A stretch of 64,000 nucleotides of DNA from Heterobasidion occidentale (taxonomy: Eukaryota; Basidiomycota; Agaricomycetes; Russulales; Bondarzewiaceae). Shown here in pieces: positions 1 through 11,628 of the stretch. The stretch lies in assembly GCA_039111635.1 (NCBI GenBank), contig JBCAQO010000014.1, positions 372,001 to 436,000 on the forward strand. Direction: 5' to 3'. The position numbers and the translations under genes are program-made. Every line of letters starts with the position of its first letter. Within the stretch, counting starts at the first letter, position 1. The notes under the pieces are model-generated. The model saw nothing but the letters and a program-made list of their open reading frames with translations. It was not told where the DNA came from and ran no database searches.

Positions 1-1038
1 GCTCTCAGCAGCGCCCGCATAGCCGGAACAGCGTCGGCATCGCGTTGGATCAGCGCGGGAACGTGTCGATGGACTCGATGGCGGAGTCGTATTTGCAGCA
101 GCAGCAACGTCAGCAGCAACAGCAACAACAACAGCAGCAGCAGCAACCTTACCAGACCCATGCGCAACAGGCGCAGCAGCAGCAGCTCCAGGCGCCTTCT
201 TCTCAGTCGGTGCAGCGCGCACGAGCATGAATCGCGGGAATAGCGTGCAGCAGGCACCCCCGCCGGGCGCATACGGCGCGCAGCAGTCGCATCTGCAGAG
301 TCAAGGGTACCAAGCCCACCAGCAGCAGCAGCCATCTCCCGTGCGCGCCCCACAGCAGCAGCTCTCGTACACGCAGCCGCCCGCACACTCCCCCGTCTAC
401 GCGCCGCCGCCGACGCACCCGTACGCCGCCGCCCCCGCGCAGGCCTTCCACCCGCCGCCCCCGCAGCAGCAGCAGCAGCACAGCAGCAGCAGTACGCCCC
501 GCCGCCGCCGGCCAACGGGGCGCTGCAGCGCGGCATGTCGGCGTCCGGCGCGGAGTACTACGGCGTGCCCGCGCACCAGGGCTACGGGTCCCAGGCGCAG
601 CAGCAGCAGCAGCTTGGGTACGGCGGCGGGTACAGGTCGGTGAGCCCCGGGCCGATCAACCGGTCGCCGTCGCCGCAGCCGATGGCGCTGTCGCAGCCGC
701 ATCTGGGGCACGCGCCGCATCAGCAGCAGGTGGTGCCGCCGACGCGGCAGTATACGGACGACGGGCGGGGGGTGCTGTTTTACGGTGAGCAGGCTACGCT
801 CTCTATTTTTCTTTCTAAAAGCTGCCGATCGCTGATAGGCGTCGGTTGTGTCTGTGCAGTGAAAGCGCTGTACGATTATACGGCGACAATCCCGGAGGAG
901 TTCGACTTCCAGGCGGGCGATATCATCGCGGTGACCGCGACGCCCGAGGACGGGTGGTGGAGCGGGGAGCTGTTGGACGAGGCGCGGAGGGTGCCGGGGC
1001 GACATATATTCCCGAGCAACTTTGTCTCGCTGTTCTGA
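1..1038 (+). CDS. SH3-domain protein, Q/P-rich, 3' end only
   Basis: The gene begins left of the window. Its C-terminus is a complete SH3 domain of about 57 residues, with the ALYDY motif, the paired Trp of DGWWSGEL and the closing FPSNFVSLF. SH3 domains bind PxxP peptides, often in actin-patch or endocytosis proteins, but this one cannot be assigned to a named family. Upstream is a low-complexity Gln/Pro/Tyr-rich stretch. A 75-nt intron at 785-859 joins FY to VKALYDY; its length is a multiple of three and it has no stop. The reading frame changes twice with no intron to explain it: near 222-230 (frame 3 to 2) and near 480-495 inside a CAG run (frame 2 to 1). The SH3 call is firm; the upstream part is approximate. 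Confidence 0.8.
100..192 (+). repeat. CAG/CAA poly-glutamine tracts
   Basis: Interrupted CAG and CAA triplets encode Gln runs in the SH3 protein. A second run lies at 468-495 and a third at 595-613. The run at 468-495 loses one base relative to a pure triplet array, exactly where the reading frame changes. Confidence 0.85.
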
Positions 1039-2623
1039 TCTATCACGTTCATTCTCTTCTTTCTTCTTTCTTCCATTTTCTTCCCTCCTCTGCGCGTTCT
1101 TTTCACTTCCAGTTTCTTTCCCACTTTCATTTGTTTTTTTCCATCTTTTTTGGCGTCTCCTCTGTTTCCCTGATCCCCCGATCTCTGTCTCTCGCGCGGC
1201 GCTTTCCCTTCCTTCCCATTTTCCATTTTCGCCTGATCTGTGTATATCTGACGTTACGTTATCGTGGAGGGGGAATGCGCTATATCCGCTACTTGTGCTC
1301 TGTGCTCTGTGCTCTGTCGACGATTCGGATGTCGCGCTGTGGCGTTTCTCTTGTGCTTGGCGTGTAGCAGGCGGTCAGCTTTGGGCGGGTGTAAGCGTAG
1401 ACGGGTTTTTTTTTGGAAGGCCTTGTAATTTACCGGCTGCAGGCGAGTGAGTGGGAGGGGGGCGCACGGGGCTGCTGGCCGCTGTTATGTGCTATGGTTT
1501 TGTACGGACACCTAGTAGCAGCAGTAGTAGTACGTATGTCGTGCATGCATATATATGTCCATCGTAATACCACATGCATATAGTTTATTGACTCGGACAC
1601 TAAATGTTGAGGAATGAGGAATCACCGAGCAGAATGCTAGAGTGGTGCCGCAGGGCGGGTTTAATTGCAACTTGGTGATTTAGTTTCTATGCTCGGGGCG
1701 TAAGCTGCGTTCTATGGCGTCGGTGCTTTCTTGTGCTTCCACGCTGCGTGTGGCCCTCGGGGGCCTCGGGAGGTCTCGGGTAGTCTCGGGTCGGAGGACT
1801 CGCACGCGGCCACGTGGATGACGCGTACGCACCTGTGGACGGCCACGAACCTTTCTTGCGAGTTTCTTGACCTGTAACCTCATGTAACGGAGCAACGATC
1901 CAACAGAACGAGTGTCTTGTGCCGACATGCTCTCCGTATCCCTAAATAGTCATTCATACACAACCTCCCGGGGACACTCAAACGTTTTGTGTATTTGCTA
2001 CAGATCAATTTTGTCTTGTGACTTGGCTCGAGGAGTACGCACGTTTGTCGGCGTCGACGCATCGCCATGCATGCATGGTCGACAGCTCGCCTTGATGGCT
2101 TGAACGAAAGCTTACCGCGGATCGTTGTGCTCTACGTAATTTGTTGAAGATGGGTTGGGCAGTTCGCAGGCCCACACTCGAGTCGCGACTGTGCACGGTC
2201 ATGCGGTCTGCTGTCAACTGCCATGCATGCTCCCTGTCATTTGCATCGTCCACGTTCCTTTTTTTTGTTGAGCGCCGCAAATAACTGGTTCCTGTTGTCG
2301 CATATATCGTCGCATCGGCCGAGACGCACCAAGCCAAGGGAGCAAGAGCAAGGGCAAGCGAGGCCCTGAAGGATTTACATGATGGTAACTGAGCTGGTGC
2401 GTTTGTATCGTGATTGGTTATTGCGAGCCTGCTGCTATCTCGAGCCTGTTTATCAGTATCGGGCTTTCTCAGGAGGTCTCAGGGCGCGCATGCATGTGGT
2501 CTTTTATGAGAATGTCATGCCGTACTGTGCAATTATAGATGTTTGGTGTTGTGGGATAGATATAAGTACGCCGATGCGAGGGGCGCTTCTCCGTGCGCTT
2601 GCTAGCCTGCTGGTACCGTCATC
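1039..2623. other. Intergenic, no gene seen
   Basis: The first 200 bases are strongly pyrimidine-rich and are probably the 3' UTR of the SH3 gene. No frame carries a recognisable protein. The stretch has several ATGCATGC elements, including the 14-bp palindrome CCATGCATGCATGG at 2065-2078. A TATA-like AGATATAAG lies about 60 bases before the next start codon. Confidence 0.6.
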
Positions 2624-5566
2624 ATGAAGCTTGCCCTCCCCTTCACACTCGGCGCGACGCTCGTCGCAGGACTCCAGTCCGTCGCGGCATGCGGCGACGA
2701 CCACGACCACGCCCACGAGGAGAGCAGCAGCCATCTGCATCGGAGGGCCGTCCCGCAGGTCCCGCTCACCCCGCCGTCGCGCCCTTTGCAGTGGGGAGAC
2801 GTGAACATCATCCACACGACGGACAGCCACGGATGGCTCCTTGGACACCAGAAGTCGTCGTTCCCTGAGCCCAACTATAGGTCCGTGTTCGCGAGTCCCA
2901 GCAGGTCTGTTGGGTGGCTAACAGTGTGGTCGGTGCGTGAATCGCCTTCGGCGCGTCTAGTGGGGACTTTGGAGACTTCGCGTCGTTCGTCGCGCATATG
3001 AAGCAGATCGCGAAGGTATGCATGTCCGCGTTCGGGATGAAACGCGGTGTCTGATTGATGGGTTGTAGGAGCGTGATGTCGACCTCCTTCTCGTCGACTC
3101 TGGAGATTTGCATGATGGCACGTGTCTTGGCTGGACCTCATCTGGAGAATTTTTTTTAATGGTGAATGCTTTCAGGTACCGGCATCTCCGACGGATATCC
3201 TGCAGGTGGGGTGGACGCCCATGACGTGAGTTCCTAGATACTCGGTGCACGCATACATTCCCGAATTCTGACATATCGCCTGTCCACAGTCCAACAAGTT
3301 CTTCCAGGAACTGCCATATGATGTGCTTGCCATTGGAAAGTAGGGCACTTCTCTTACACATGCTCTGCCGATACTGAAAACTTTCGCGTCTTCAAAGCCA
3401 TGAACTATACGTCTACGCGAACACGTACGATATGTAAGATATTCTTCCGTATGAACGCCTATCAAACAGAGACTGAGTGGTCTCATATTTAGGTACTCCA
3501 ACTTCGCGCCGAAGTTCCCTGGACGATATTTGTCCTCGAACGTCAACATCACCGTTACCGGTAAAGATGGCAAGGCCGTCAGTGTCCCTGTCGGAAGTGC
3601 GTCCCGCCCTCCGTAAATACCTAACCGTCATTGATAAACTCGCATGATTTTAGGCCGTTTCGCGAAGTTCAGAACTTCAAAGTAGGCTTGTCGTTTAAAT
3701 GACTCAATTCCACAACTAACAATGCATTCGTTCAGGGGCCGGCGCGTCACCTCTCTTGGTGTTCTCTTCGACTTCACCGGCAACGATGTCAACACCACCG
3801 TGCAAAAGGTGGAAGACATGGTCAAGGAGACTTGGGTCTGTGTCGGCTGTCAATTCTTTTCGCCTTTCACTGACCCTTGCACACAGTTCGCGGAGGCAAT
3901 CAAAGAAGAACCCGACTTTTTCTTGCTGGCTGGGTATGCGATTCTGCCGCATATGATGAGCGACCTGTCTAACATTCAATATCTCAGACACATGCCTGTT
4001 GCTAATGACAAGTGTAAGACGACTTGCGGTCCTCAGACTCAGCACTCATACTGTGACTCCACCAGGGCCATTCGTTTTCAACGCTATCCGCGCTGTGCAC
4101 CCGGCTACGCCGATCTTGATCCTGGGCGGACACACTCATATTCGTGATTGCGGTGAGCGAGCATTGAATTCGTTAACCACGCACTGTCATTGACTGTTTG
4201 ACGTGCAGTGCAGTACGACGGTCGATCGATGTCGTTGGAAAGTGGTCGTTACATGGAAACAGTCGGTGAGCGGTATAGCACTCGCAGGATGCAGTCTCGT
4301 TTTCTGACCATTATCCAACTTTCGCCAGGGTGGATGAGTACGTACACATACCCATCCTTGCGTGAAAAACTGTTCATTGTTCGCTGAATCGCTATAACCA
4401 TACAGGTGTTAACTTGGACCACAAGCCCAGCAATAAAAACCTTACCTTCAGCCGGAGGTACCTTGACCCGAATCGTGTTACATACGAGGTGGGCTCCTGC
4501 TTCTTATGCTCATTGCGCAGCTCTGATGCCCTTGCTTTTAGTATCATACTGGACGAGGCTATGCCCAGTCGTTCGATACCCCAAAGGGCAAGCAAATCAC
4601 GCAAGGACTCAACCAACTGGCCGTGAACTTCGACCTGGCGTCCCAGTATGGCACGGCACCTCAGGATTATACCCTCTCTCGGTCTGTGGTCTTCATTGGA
4701 ACCAGTAGAGTCTCGCTCATCTGTCCCGATGCAGCAATCCTTTCCCGTCAAATGGGTCGCTGCTATCTTTGTTCATCGACGAGGTAATACTTCATCTTAT
4801 CTGCCTGTATCTGTTCGGCTGACGTCACATTATCTAGGCTACTCCAGTAGCATTGGCCGTCAACAACAGCAGGGCTTCGATCCCCAATATCATCATCTCC
4901 AACTCTGGAGGCCTGCGCTTCGACTTGTACTCGGGCGCGTTTACCAAAAACGACCAGCTGACCTCGTCGCCTTTCGCGGATTCGTTCCTCTATATCCCCA
5001 ACGTGGCACTCAGCGTCGCCAGTAAGGTTTTGCCTACGCTAAACCATGAAGGCGCGAATCAAAGAAGGCAAGAGTTGAGGGAGATCTTGGAGAAGAGGGA
5101 AGCGGAGGCATATAGCCGCGGAGAGGTCGATATGAGATATAGGAGGTGGCTGGAGGAGATGGACAGGCGCGACGGAGAGGAGAAGAGGGCTAAGGGCAAC
5201 TTGACGTTGGGTTATGTCACCTCAGACGTGCGCACGTTCTCGTTTCTTCATCGCTGAACTTGCGCTAAACTCCTCTCCCATGCTGCTTCTGCCCGCTTGA
5301 AGTCCTGCCCGGGCGTTGGCGACGACACGCTCCACTCCCCTCTTCCGTTCTACTCCGCGCCAGACTTTATCGGTTCTGCCGCACCGAACGTGACAGGCGA
5401 TACCCCGATTGACCTCGTGTTCATCGACTTCATCCAGAGCCAGCTGTTGACGGTGCTCAACGGGCTCCAAAACGCGACGACATATACCAAGGCTGACGTT
5501 AAATCCTACAGCAGCGTCATGTCGAACGGGGTGTTGGGCGTGTTCGCGCAGCAGAAGTGGAACTGA
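2624..5566 (+). CDS. Secreted/vacuolar metallophosphatase with 5'-nucleotidase domain (YHR202W-like)
   Basis: About 15 short exons give a protein with the full calcineurin-type metallophosphatase motif set in order: TDSHG, GDLHDG, GNHELY, GHMP and GGHTHIRDC. These ligate the two metal ions that hydrolyse phosphoesters. The C-terminal half continues to FAQQKWN in the style of fungal 5'-nucleotidase relatives such as yeast YHR202W. The N-terminus is a signal peptide (MKLALPFTLGATLVAG) followed by a short segment rich in Asp and His, so the protein should enter the secretory path. The motif frame fixes exons such as 2624-2880, 2961-3015, 3069-3117, 3176-3225, 3290-3339, 3398-3433 and 3493-3596. 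The intron at 3118-3175 starts with GC instead of GT. The substrate cannot be read from sequence. Confidence 0.88.
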
Positions 5567-6155
5567 GAGGTAGTCGCACACGCACAACATCTCCTTAATT
5601 TTCAGCTATGTTTATTGGTTCCTTGATGCACTAATACTTTCACAAACATTATGCCTGCGCTGGTATCTGTGTGTCATCAAACCTGTGGTGTAAGTATGTG
5701 CAGGAGTCGATTGTAAGAACAGTGGTGGCGATGCCTCTGTACGAATTCCAAGCCGCGCTTGCGGTTTCAAGGTCTGCCCGTTTTTGAACCTCAATCCGAT
5801 GCGTGTTGTCATTGGCCGGAACGCTTTGATGTACTTGTTCCCCCGAGCCTTTCGTACGTCCAAGCGGTTTCATCAGCAGTCTCTGTACTGACCTCCAATG
5901 TTCACACCGTTGAAGGGTCGATCAACAAGCGAGAAGAGCCACAAGTAGGCCGTAATGAGGTCTTGCCATTTATAGCACCAATATCTCTCAATTTGGCCGA
6001 TCTTCAACCTTCAGTGCCGCTGTTACGGCAGGCGCCTTGCTGACTGAGATTTCTCATGACCTCGATCATCAGAAGTCGATTTTGCATCCGAGGCGATCTC
6101 AAGGTGAGAGGTGCCCTGTGCTCCTCTACCATCACTTTATCTCCCTTCCCTCGAG
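5567..6155. other. Intergenic, no gene seen
   Basis: Terminator side of the phosphatase and promoter of the P450. I see no coding frame and no repeat. Confidence 0.5.
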
Positions 6156-8316
6156 ATGCTTTCGATCCAGTTGTCTGGCAGCATCCTTGCTGTTGCGCTG
6201 TCTCTCACATTCTACGTGCGCTGGAGACGGTCTCGAAATGCAAACCCCATGAGTTTGCCTCTCCCACCGGGCCCGAGGCAACACTTTCTCCTTGGAAATC
6301 TAAGCGATCTACCGACGGGTGACTATGAGTGGATCAAACATAAAGAACTCTCCCAGAGATGTGGTATGATAAGGATTGGCACGCTCCCTTAAATCTGACT
6401 ATATACTTCCAACAGGTAGTGATATTGTTTTCCTCGATGTATTCGGAAGATATAACCTGTTCATAAACTCATTCAAGGCCACAAATGATCTGCTAGACAA
6501 GAAGGGAGCTATATATTCTGATAGACCTAGACTGCCGATGGTCAAAGAACTGTGAGCCGCTCACTCCATCTGTATCTTACCTGTAGTATTAACATTTCCT
6601 GCAGTATGGGCTGGGACTGGAATTTGGTTCTGATGTCTTACCATGAAGGGTTTTCTGTGCATAGGCGCATTGTACAACAAAATTTCCAGCCCAGCATAGT
6701 TGCGCGATCGCATCGACCGGTCATGTTGCGAGAAGTGCGAGTACTGTTGAATAGCTTGCTCGTCAAGCCCAACGAGTTTACACATCATCTTAGACGGTAC
6801 ATTTTAAACTCATTTCTGTACTTCCATTCGATACGATGCTGACGTTCTATGTGGCGCTTAGCATGGCCGGGGCAATCATAATGATGGTAACGTATGGACA
6901 CCAGATAGGCAACGACGGCGACGAATATATCGACTTAGCGGAGCAACTGCGGGACTTTGCTGACAGGCGTGCATTCCGCGGATGGAATGTCATGGTCAAT
7001 GTTTTCCCAATTCGTAAGATCAGTTGTATCAGCCTCATACTGCTTTTACAATCCGTAACAGTTAAATATGTTCCCGCATGGTTACCGGGCGCCCAATTCA
7101 AGAGGGATGCTCTTTTCGGCAAGCTGCTCGGTATCCGAATGCGGAATGCACCGTATACAATGGTTAAAGAACGCATGGTTCGTGTGTCGAGCTATAAAGC
7201 TCCGGAATATGAGCATTGCTCTTATACACCGCTACAGGCTGCTGGTACCGCTATTCCGTCTCTGATCAGCTCGATGATTGAGGAATCGCCCTCGAGTGGA
7301 ATAGACGAAGAAGTTATCAAGAACTGTGGTGGCGTAATATATAACGGTTTGTCCTTTTCTCCACTTGAGTTCCATATTATTTTTCTTATTTTTACTGGCA
7401 GCTGGTGCGGATACAGTGGGTCCGCATTGGTGTCGCTTGTTACTTGAAGCTTACTCTGCAATGTCTAGACTGTTGCTGCATTGACGAATTTCTTTCTCGC
7501 AATGATGACGTATCCTCAAGTCCAATCGCAGGCCCAACGAGAGCTTGACGGGATCGTTGGTAGAAGCAGGCTTCCTCGTTTCGAGGATCGTGATCAACTG
7601 CCCTACGTTGGGCGCGTTCTCAAAGAAGTTCTCCGCTGGAAGGTTGTGGCTCCTCTTGGTTTGCTGTCCAGTCTAATTCAACACATTGATGCATTGCCTG
7701 AATTAGTCTTCTCAATAGGAGTCCCGCATTGTACGACTGAGAGCGATGAATATCGTGGAAGACACATCCCACCACGAACGATTGTGACATCGAACATATG
7801 GCATGTCGTCTCATTATACCACATAGCTAGGCTTCTCATGCGGTCATTGTTATAGGGCCATACTTCACGATGAAGCTGTGTACCCCAACCCCGAGGCATT
7901 TGACCCCGACCGTTTTCTTGCGCGTGCTGGAAAACCTGCTGAACCTGATCCATCTCGTGTAGCCTTCGGCTTTGGAAGAAGGTTAGGCCAGCAAACTGAC
8001 TTTTCTATCATGGATCTAATAAATCGCTGTCTAGAATATGTCCTGGACGTTTCTTCGCAGATGATTCGATGTGGTTAGCATTGGCCTCTATTCTGCATCT
8101 CTTCAACATCTCCAAGGCCACGGACGCCCAAGGCCACGAAATTGAGCCTGAAGTGCATTATGGCTCGGGTTTGGTTAGGTATAGCATATTTTTCTCCTTG
8201 ATAGGGAATAGTATGTTTAACATCTGCTCTCTTTAAGTATGCCTAGTCCCTTCGCGTGTACGATCAAGCCAAGGTTCATGGGTGCTGAAGAACTCATCAT
8301 GAGTGCCGTTGAATGA
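6156..8316 (+). CDS. Cytochrome P450 monooxygenase
   Basis: About 11 exons encode a membrane-anchored microsomal P450 of about 510 residues. The N-terminus is hydrophobic (LSGSILAVALSLTFYV) with the proline-rich hinge LPLPPGPRQ. The I-helix oxygen motif AGADTT is rebuilt across two splices. The K-helix ExxR is present in KEVLRW and the PERF-like motif in FDPDRF. The heme loop FGFGRRICPGR, with its Cys ligand, is joined across an intron near 7980-8035. All catalytic signatures are intact, so this looks functional. The style is that of fungal CYP64-like secondary-metabolism enzymes, but the CYP family and substrate cannot be fixed. The intron at 7801-7855 begins GC and restores the conserved NIWAILHD. 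No other biosynthetic genes flank it, so it is not visibly part of a cluster. Confidence 0.9.
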
Positions 8317-8707
8317 GGCACCGCATGAATACAGTTTCGTTCCAGGCTTTGAGGGTGTATGTATCATTGTGCGGTAAAAGCACTGCCTATAACGCTTTCG
8401 TGTTTCTATTCCATTGCGCATATGTGCACGGGTTAAGATAGCGATTAAATAAATGAAGACTGTTGCTGACTAAATTGGAAAGAAGCAGGGCGTCTAGTAC
8501 CGAATAGGTGCCTCTGGATAGAGCAGTATGCTGGTATCATAGCGCAGATCAATTTTGACAGTCCGAGGTGTTTCAAACAGAGATTTGGAGGACTTACAAC
8601 ACTGAATCCTACTGTGCATGTCAAACGTACTTGGAAGTAGTGATGTCATCGAAGGGCGAACACAAAGATAGACAAAGAGTACATGCAGAGCGAACGGCGA
8701 ATCAGTC
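8317..8707. other. Convergent intergenic region
   Basis: It lies between the 3' ends of the P450 and coatomer zeta. Nothing but presumed UTRs is visible. Confidence 0.5.
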
Positions 8708-9397
8708 CTATAGCTGCCCAATTCTCTGCTGCATTTTCTCCTTCATCGTCTGGTACGCGTTCATCAGCGTCTGTTCGTTGATTACGATGTCCGTCGTATC
8801 GGCTTTTGGTCGACTGACGCGCGAGGCAATCGTTGTCGAGTCTGTCTCCACGATGATCCTGCACGTCATAGACATCAGCCAACCTTCGAAGAGAACAAGA
8901 AGGCATATGAAATGCAGCGTACCCATCGTCTATAGTCTCATCCAAGCACAGCACCACGAGATCCAAGTTCTCTAGCAGCCCCCGCTTCTCGACCTGGTTC
9001 CGCAAGAGCATATGAAGAGCATCAGAGTATGCCGTCAGTGCAGAGTGCAGCATCAGCTCGTTCTCCGATGGCCCGCCAATCAGGTAGAATATAACGTCGA
9101 GCGAATGCTTGTAGACGACGAGGTGTCCGTCGTAAAGGATGATCTCGCCTAGCGCCCGCCATATTCTGTCACCTTGATGCTGAGAGCCAGTCGTATACAC
9201 GCACCTCCGGGTTTCTTGGTCTTCTGAAACAAGCCCTTCTCAAAAGTTCGTTGTTCCTTAAATGTGTGAAGACCTTTGTTGAAGTCCTCTCCGCCAAGAT
9301 AGCTCTGCCCCTTCGGACTATAGTATTTGGCCAGAACGCGGTGGCCGTCCGAGTCGATGACGACGAAAGCATTCACGGCGTACAACGAAAGATTCAT
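8708..9397 (-). CDS. RET3: Coatomer subunit zeta
   Basis: Zeta is a small sigma-adaptin-like subunit of COPI, the coat that returns vesicles from Golgi to ER. Exons 9397-9205, 9148-8923 and 8858-8708 give 189 residues, the family's usual size. The longin-type fold is clear: MNLSLYAVNAFVVIDSDG at the start, LAKYY, EIILYDGHLVVYKHS, then IGGPSENELML, NQVEKRGLLENLD and DETIDDG. Both splices keep conserved sequence in frame (KKPGG|EIILYDG and DDG|IIVETDS). The start was placed at MNLSLY, where homologues begin, although the frame stays open further upstream. It is divergent from the NIF3-like gene across 191 bp. Confidence 0.93.
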
Positions 9398-9588
9398 CGC
9401 GTGGTTAACTAGACGATGTCCTGATGAAGCATATGATGTCGGCGTGGTGCTTGAAGCAGAAACAATTGCGCTACTCACCGCCAACAATGTCGAAGTGAGC
9501 GCAAACGTATGTAATTACCAAATCGGGACATAGCATCATCGCAGATGAGCTTCCTTTTGAATTGCAGTTCACTCACATCTTACTCGAT
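9398..9588. promoter_or_regulatory. Shared promoter of coatomer zeta and NIF3-like gene
   Basis: Only 191 bp separate the two divergent start codons, so both promoters must lie in this interval. No single element stands out. Confidence 0.5.
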
Positions 9589-10091
9589 ATGCCATTGACG
9601 CGCTTCAAGCTGGTCTTTTTCACGCCAAGCACCTCAACACGCAAAATCTTAGACCACCTCTTCGAAAAATATCCAGAAGAATTAGGCAAGATTGGCCAGT
9701 ACAACCAGTGCGCGTTCATCTCACGCGGGACCGGTAGGTGATCTAGCTTCTGCCATCCTCTGGCTCAAGTTTGCACTTTAACCGGATGTATCAACGCGCG
9801 GCACTGATTCAGGTCAGTTTAAACCCGCTTCGGGGGCCAATCCAGCGATTGGCTCCGTGGGCAACTTAGAGTTTGTGGAAGAAGATAGAGTCGAGCTGGT
9901 GGTAAATGACAAGGGTGGGGAGCATCTGGAATTGAAGAAGGCTATCACAGAACTGAAGAGCGTGGGTACTTTGTTCGATGTCTCGCACCCCTGGATCGTG
10001 CCCCTGTGTGGTTGTTCACTCGCTGGGACTTCTCTAGGTTCATCCATACGAAGAAGTCGCGTATGATGTGTACCCGCTCGCAGACCTTTAG
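9589..10091 (+). CDS. Stand-alone NIF3/YqfO insertion-domain protein
   Basis: Exons 9589-9733, 9813-9961 and 10038-10091 give 115 residues. The sequence follows the PII/CutA-like insertion domain of YqfO-type NIF3 proteins: VFFTPSTSTRKILDHLF, GKIGQYNQCAFISRGTG, GQFKPASGANPAIGSVG, and the closing HPYEEVAYDVYPL. The domain is here by itself, without the dinuclear-metal core of full NIF3 proteins. Stand-alone copies are known in fungi and bacteria; their function is not established. The middle splice (GTG|GQF) and the last one (KS|VHPYEE) both fall inside conserved motifs, which supports the model. It ends tail-to-tail with the CHY gene. Confidence 0.85.
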
Positions 10092-10289
10092 TGCAATAGC
10101 ATTGGTTTCGCAGGTGTGAGGCATCCACATGACTCTTAGATACTCCCGGTATTGGCTGAGGGCAAGGTTGCGATTAGGGTATGGGGCATCTCGACAGTGA
10201 CCGAGACAAGATCGCGAGAGCTAATGAATTGAAGAGATGGAGCGTGCCGAAAGATGCAAGGGAAGGCATGAAGATGCGGGACATGGGTT

Positions 10290-10921
10290 CTATCCGAGTC
10301 GATCCGCCGAGTCGTCCTGTACAAAGAGTGATTTAGATGACTGGCCCTTAACACGGTCGTCCTTCAGCAATCTACGATGGTCACTGATAAGTATCATGGC
10401 CATGGACAATATCGACGTTCTAAACATACCGTGCGTCTATCCGAGCATCTTCTCCTTCAACGCCGATCATGGCCTGAGGAGATTTCGCGTCGATAACCTG
10501 CAGAGCACGGAAGGTTATTAACTTGATCCCGCTGAGAGTGTCGCCAAGTCGAGATACTGGAGGATCGACCGCAGGTCCGTCTCCGCGCGATCCCGATGCA
10601 GAATTTAGAGAAACTAGGTAGGCAAAACAAGCACGCACATAATGATTGTCGCAATGAGGGCAGTACTCGTCGCTCTCCTCGTACACAGTCATGTCCTTCC
10701 TGAATGCCTTTTTACACTTCTTGCATATGAACACCATATCCATGGTCCGCGCGAGCGGGTGTGACTCAGACTCGGCGTGGCACTCGGGGCAGTCAAACCA
10801 TCGCTTGCAACATGGCGCACGGATGGAGACCTGGGCATTCAAGATGTGTTTGCTGAAACCACGGTGGAGACAGTTTGAATCGCTCGAGGTGAAACAAGAT
10901 AGAGTTGGCGACGCACCACAT
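10290..10921 (-). CDS. CHY-type zinc finger protein (Hot13-like domain)
   Basis: Four exons (10921-10917, 10852-10639, 10497-10430, 10371-10290) give 122 residues. The zinc ligands of the CHY finger are in order: MCKHILNAQ, APCCKRWFDCPECHAE, CKKCKKAFRKD and EYCPHCDNHY. The tail is acidic and ends in a stop after SADRLG. The first coding exon is only five bases (ATGTG), spliced to give the conserved MCKHI start. In yeast the domain is known from Hot13, a helper of small Tim proteins; the role of this short fungal relative is inferred only from the domain. Confidence 0.88.
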
Positions 10922-11628
10922 ACTCTAGAGACTGTTGATAGAGATACTCAAGAATCAAGCTTTGTGACAATAGACTATGTAAATAGATCCTGGTGCAAAG
11001 CCCAAGACGAACACAATGACCGGTGCAATGCGTACAAGGCAGAAATGAGCTATTAGTGAGGGTCGTGACCGGGACCCCTCGTGACTGACGCTTCCGCCGG
11101 GGAACGGTCTTTCCTAGTCTTTCCCTTGATATTCTCGAAAGGTATTGGTGAGCGGGCCGGCACTCGATGGAGAAGAGCACAATCCGTTTCTTAGTTTTCT
11201 TCACAGGACAATTTTATATGATCAGCTCAAAAATAAAACTCAGGACCCAGCAGGCTGCAGAAGGCTATCGTTATGGGAGGTCTGTTGAGATGACCGAAGA
11301 TAAGACTCCCGCGCTGTAATGTAGGCATCAAATATCATCACATTGGGGGAAATAATTCATGTTCCTCAGTGGTACACAGACTGGCTCGAGAAGACTCGTC
11401 GACCGACCTACATGCTGCGCCTGTGGAAACAGATGTCAGTCTCGAGAAGTACAGTACCAGCGTCAAATGATACAGCAAAGGCTTACCTGAAGGCTAACCA
11501 GTGATGTCATGGACTCAGCAGACCTAGCCTGGATTGAAGCGCCACAAAAAAAAATACGAGACACGCACTAGAGACCGATTGCCGACTTGTGAGAGACTAA
11601 AGTGGCCGTAGTGAGATGCCCTGCCACT
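10922..11628. other. Intergenic, no gene seen
   Basis: It lies between the start of the CHY gene and the stop of the DUF6535 gene. The open frames here are short and unlike any protein I know. Confidence 0.5.

Noticed and set aside
6156..8316. P450 as part of a secondary-metabolite cluster
   Set aside because: Neighbours are a phosphatase and coatomer zeta; no synthase, transporter or regulator of such a cluster lies nearby.
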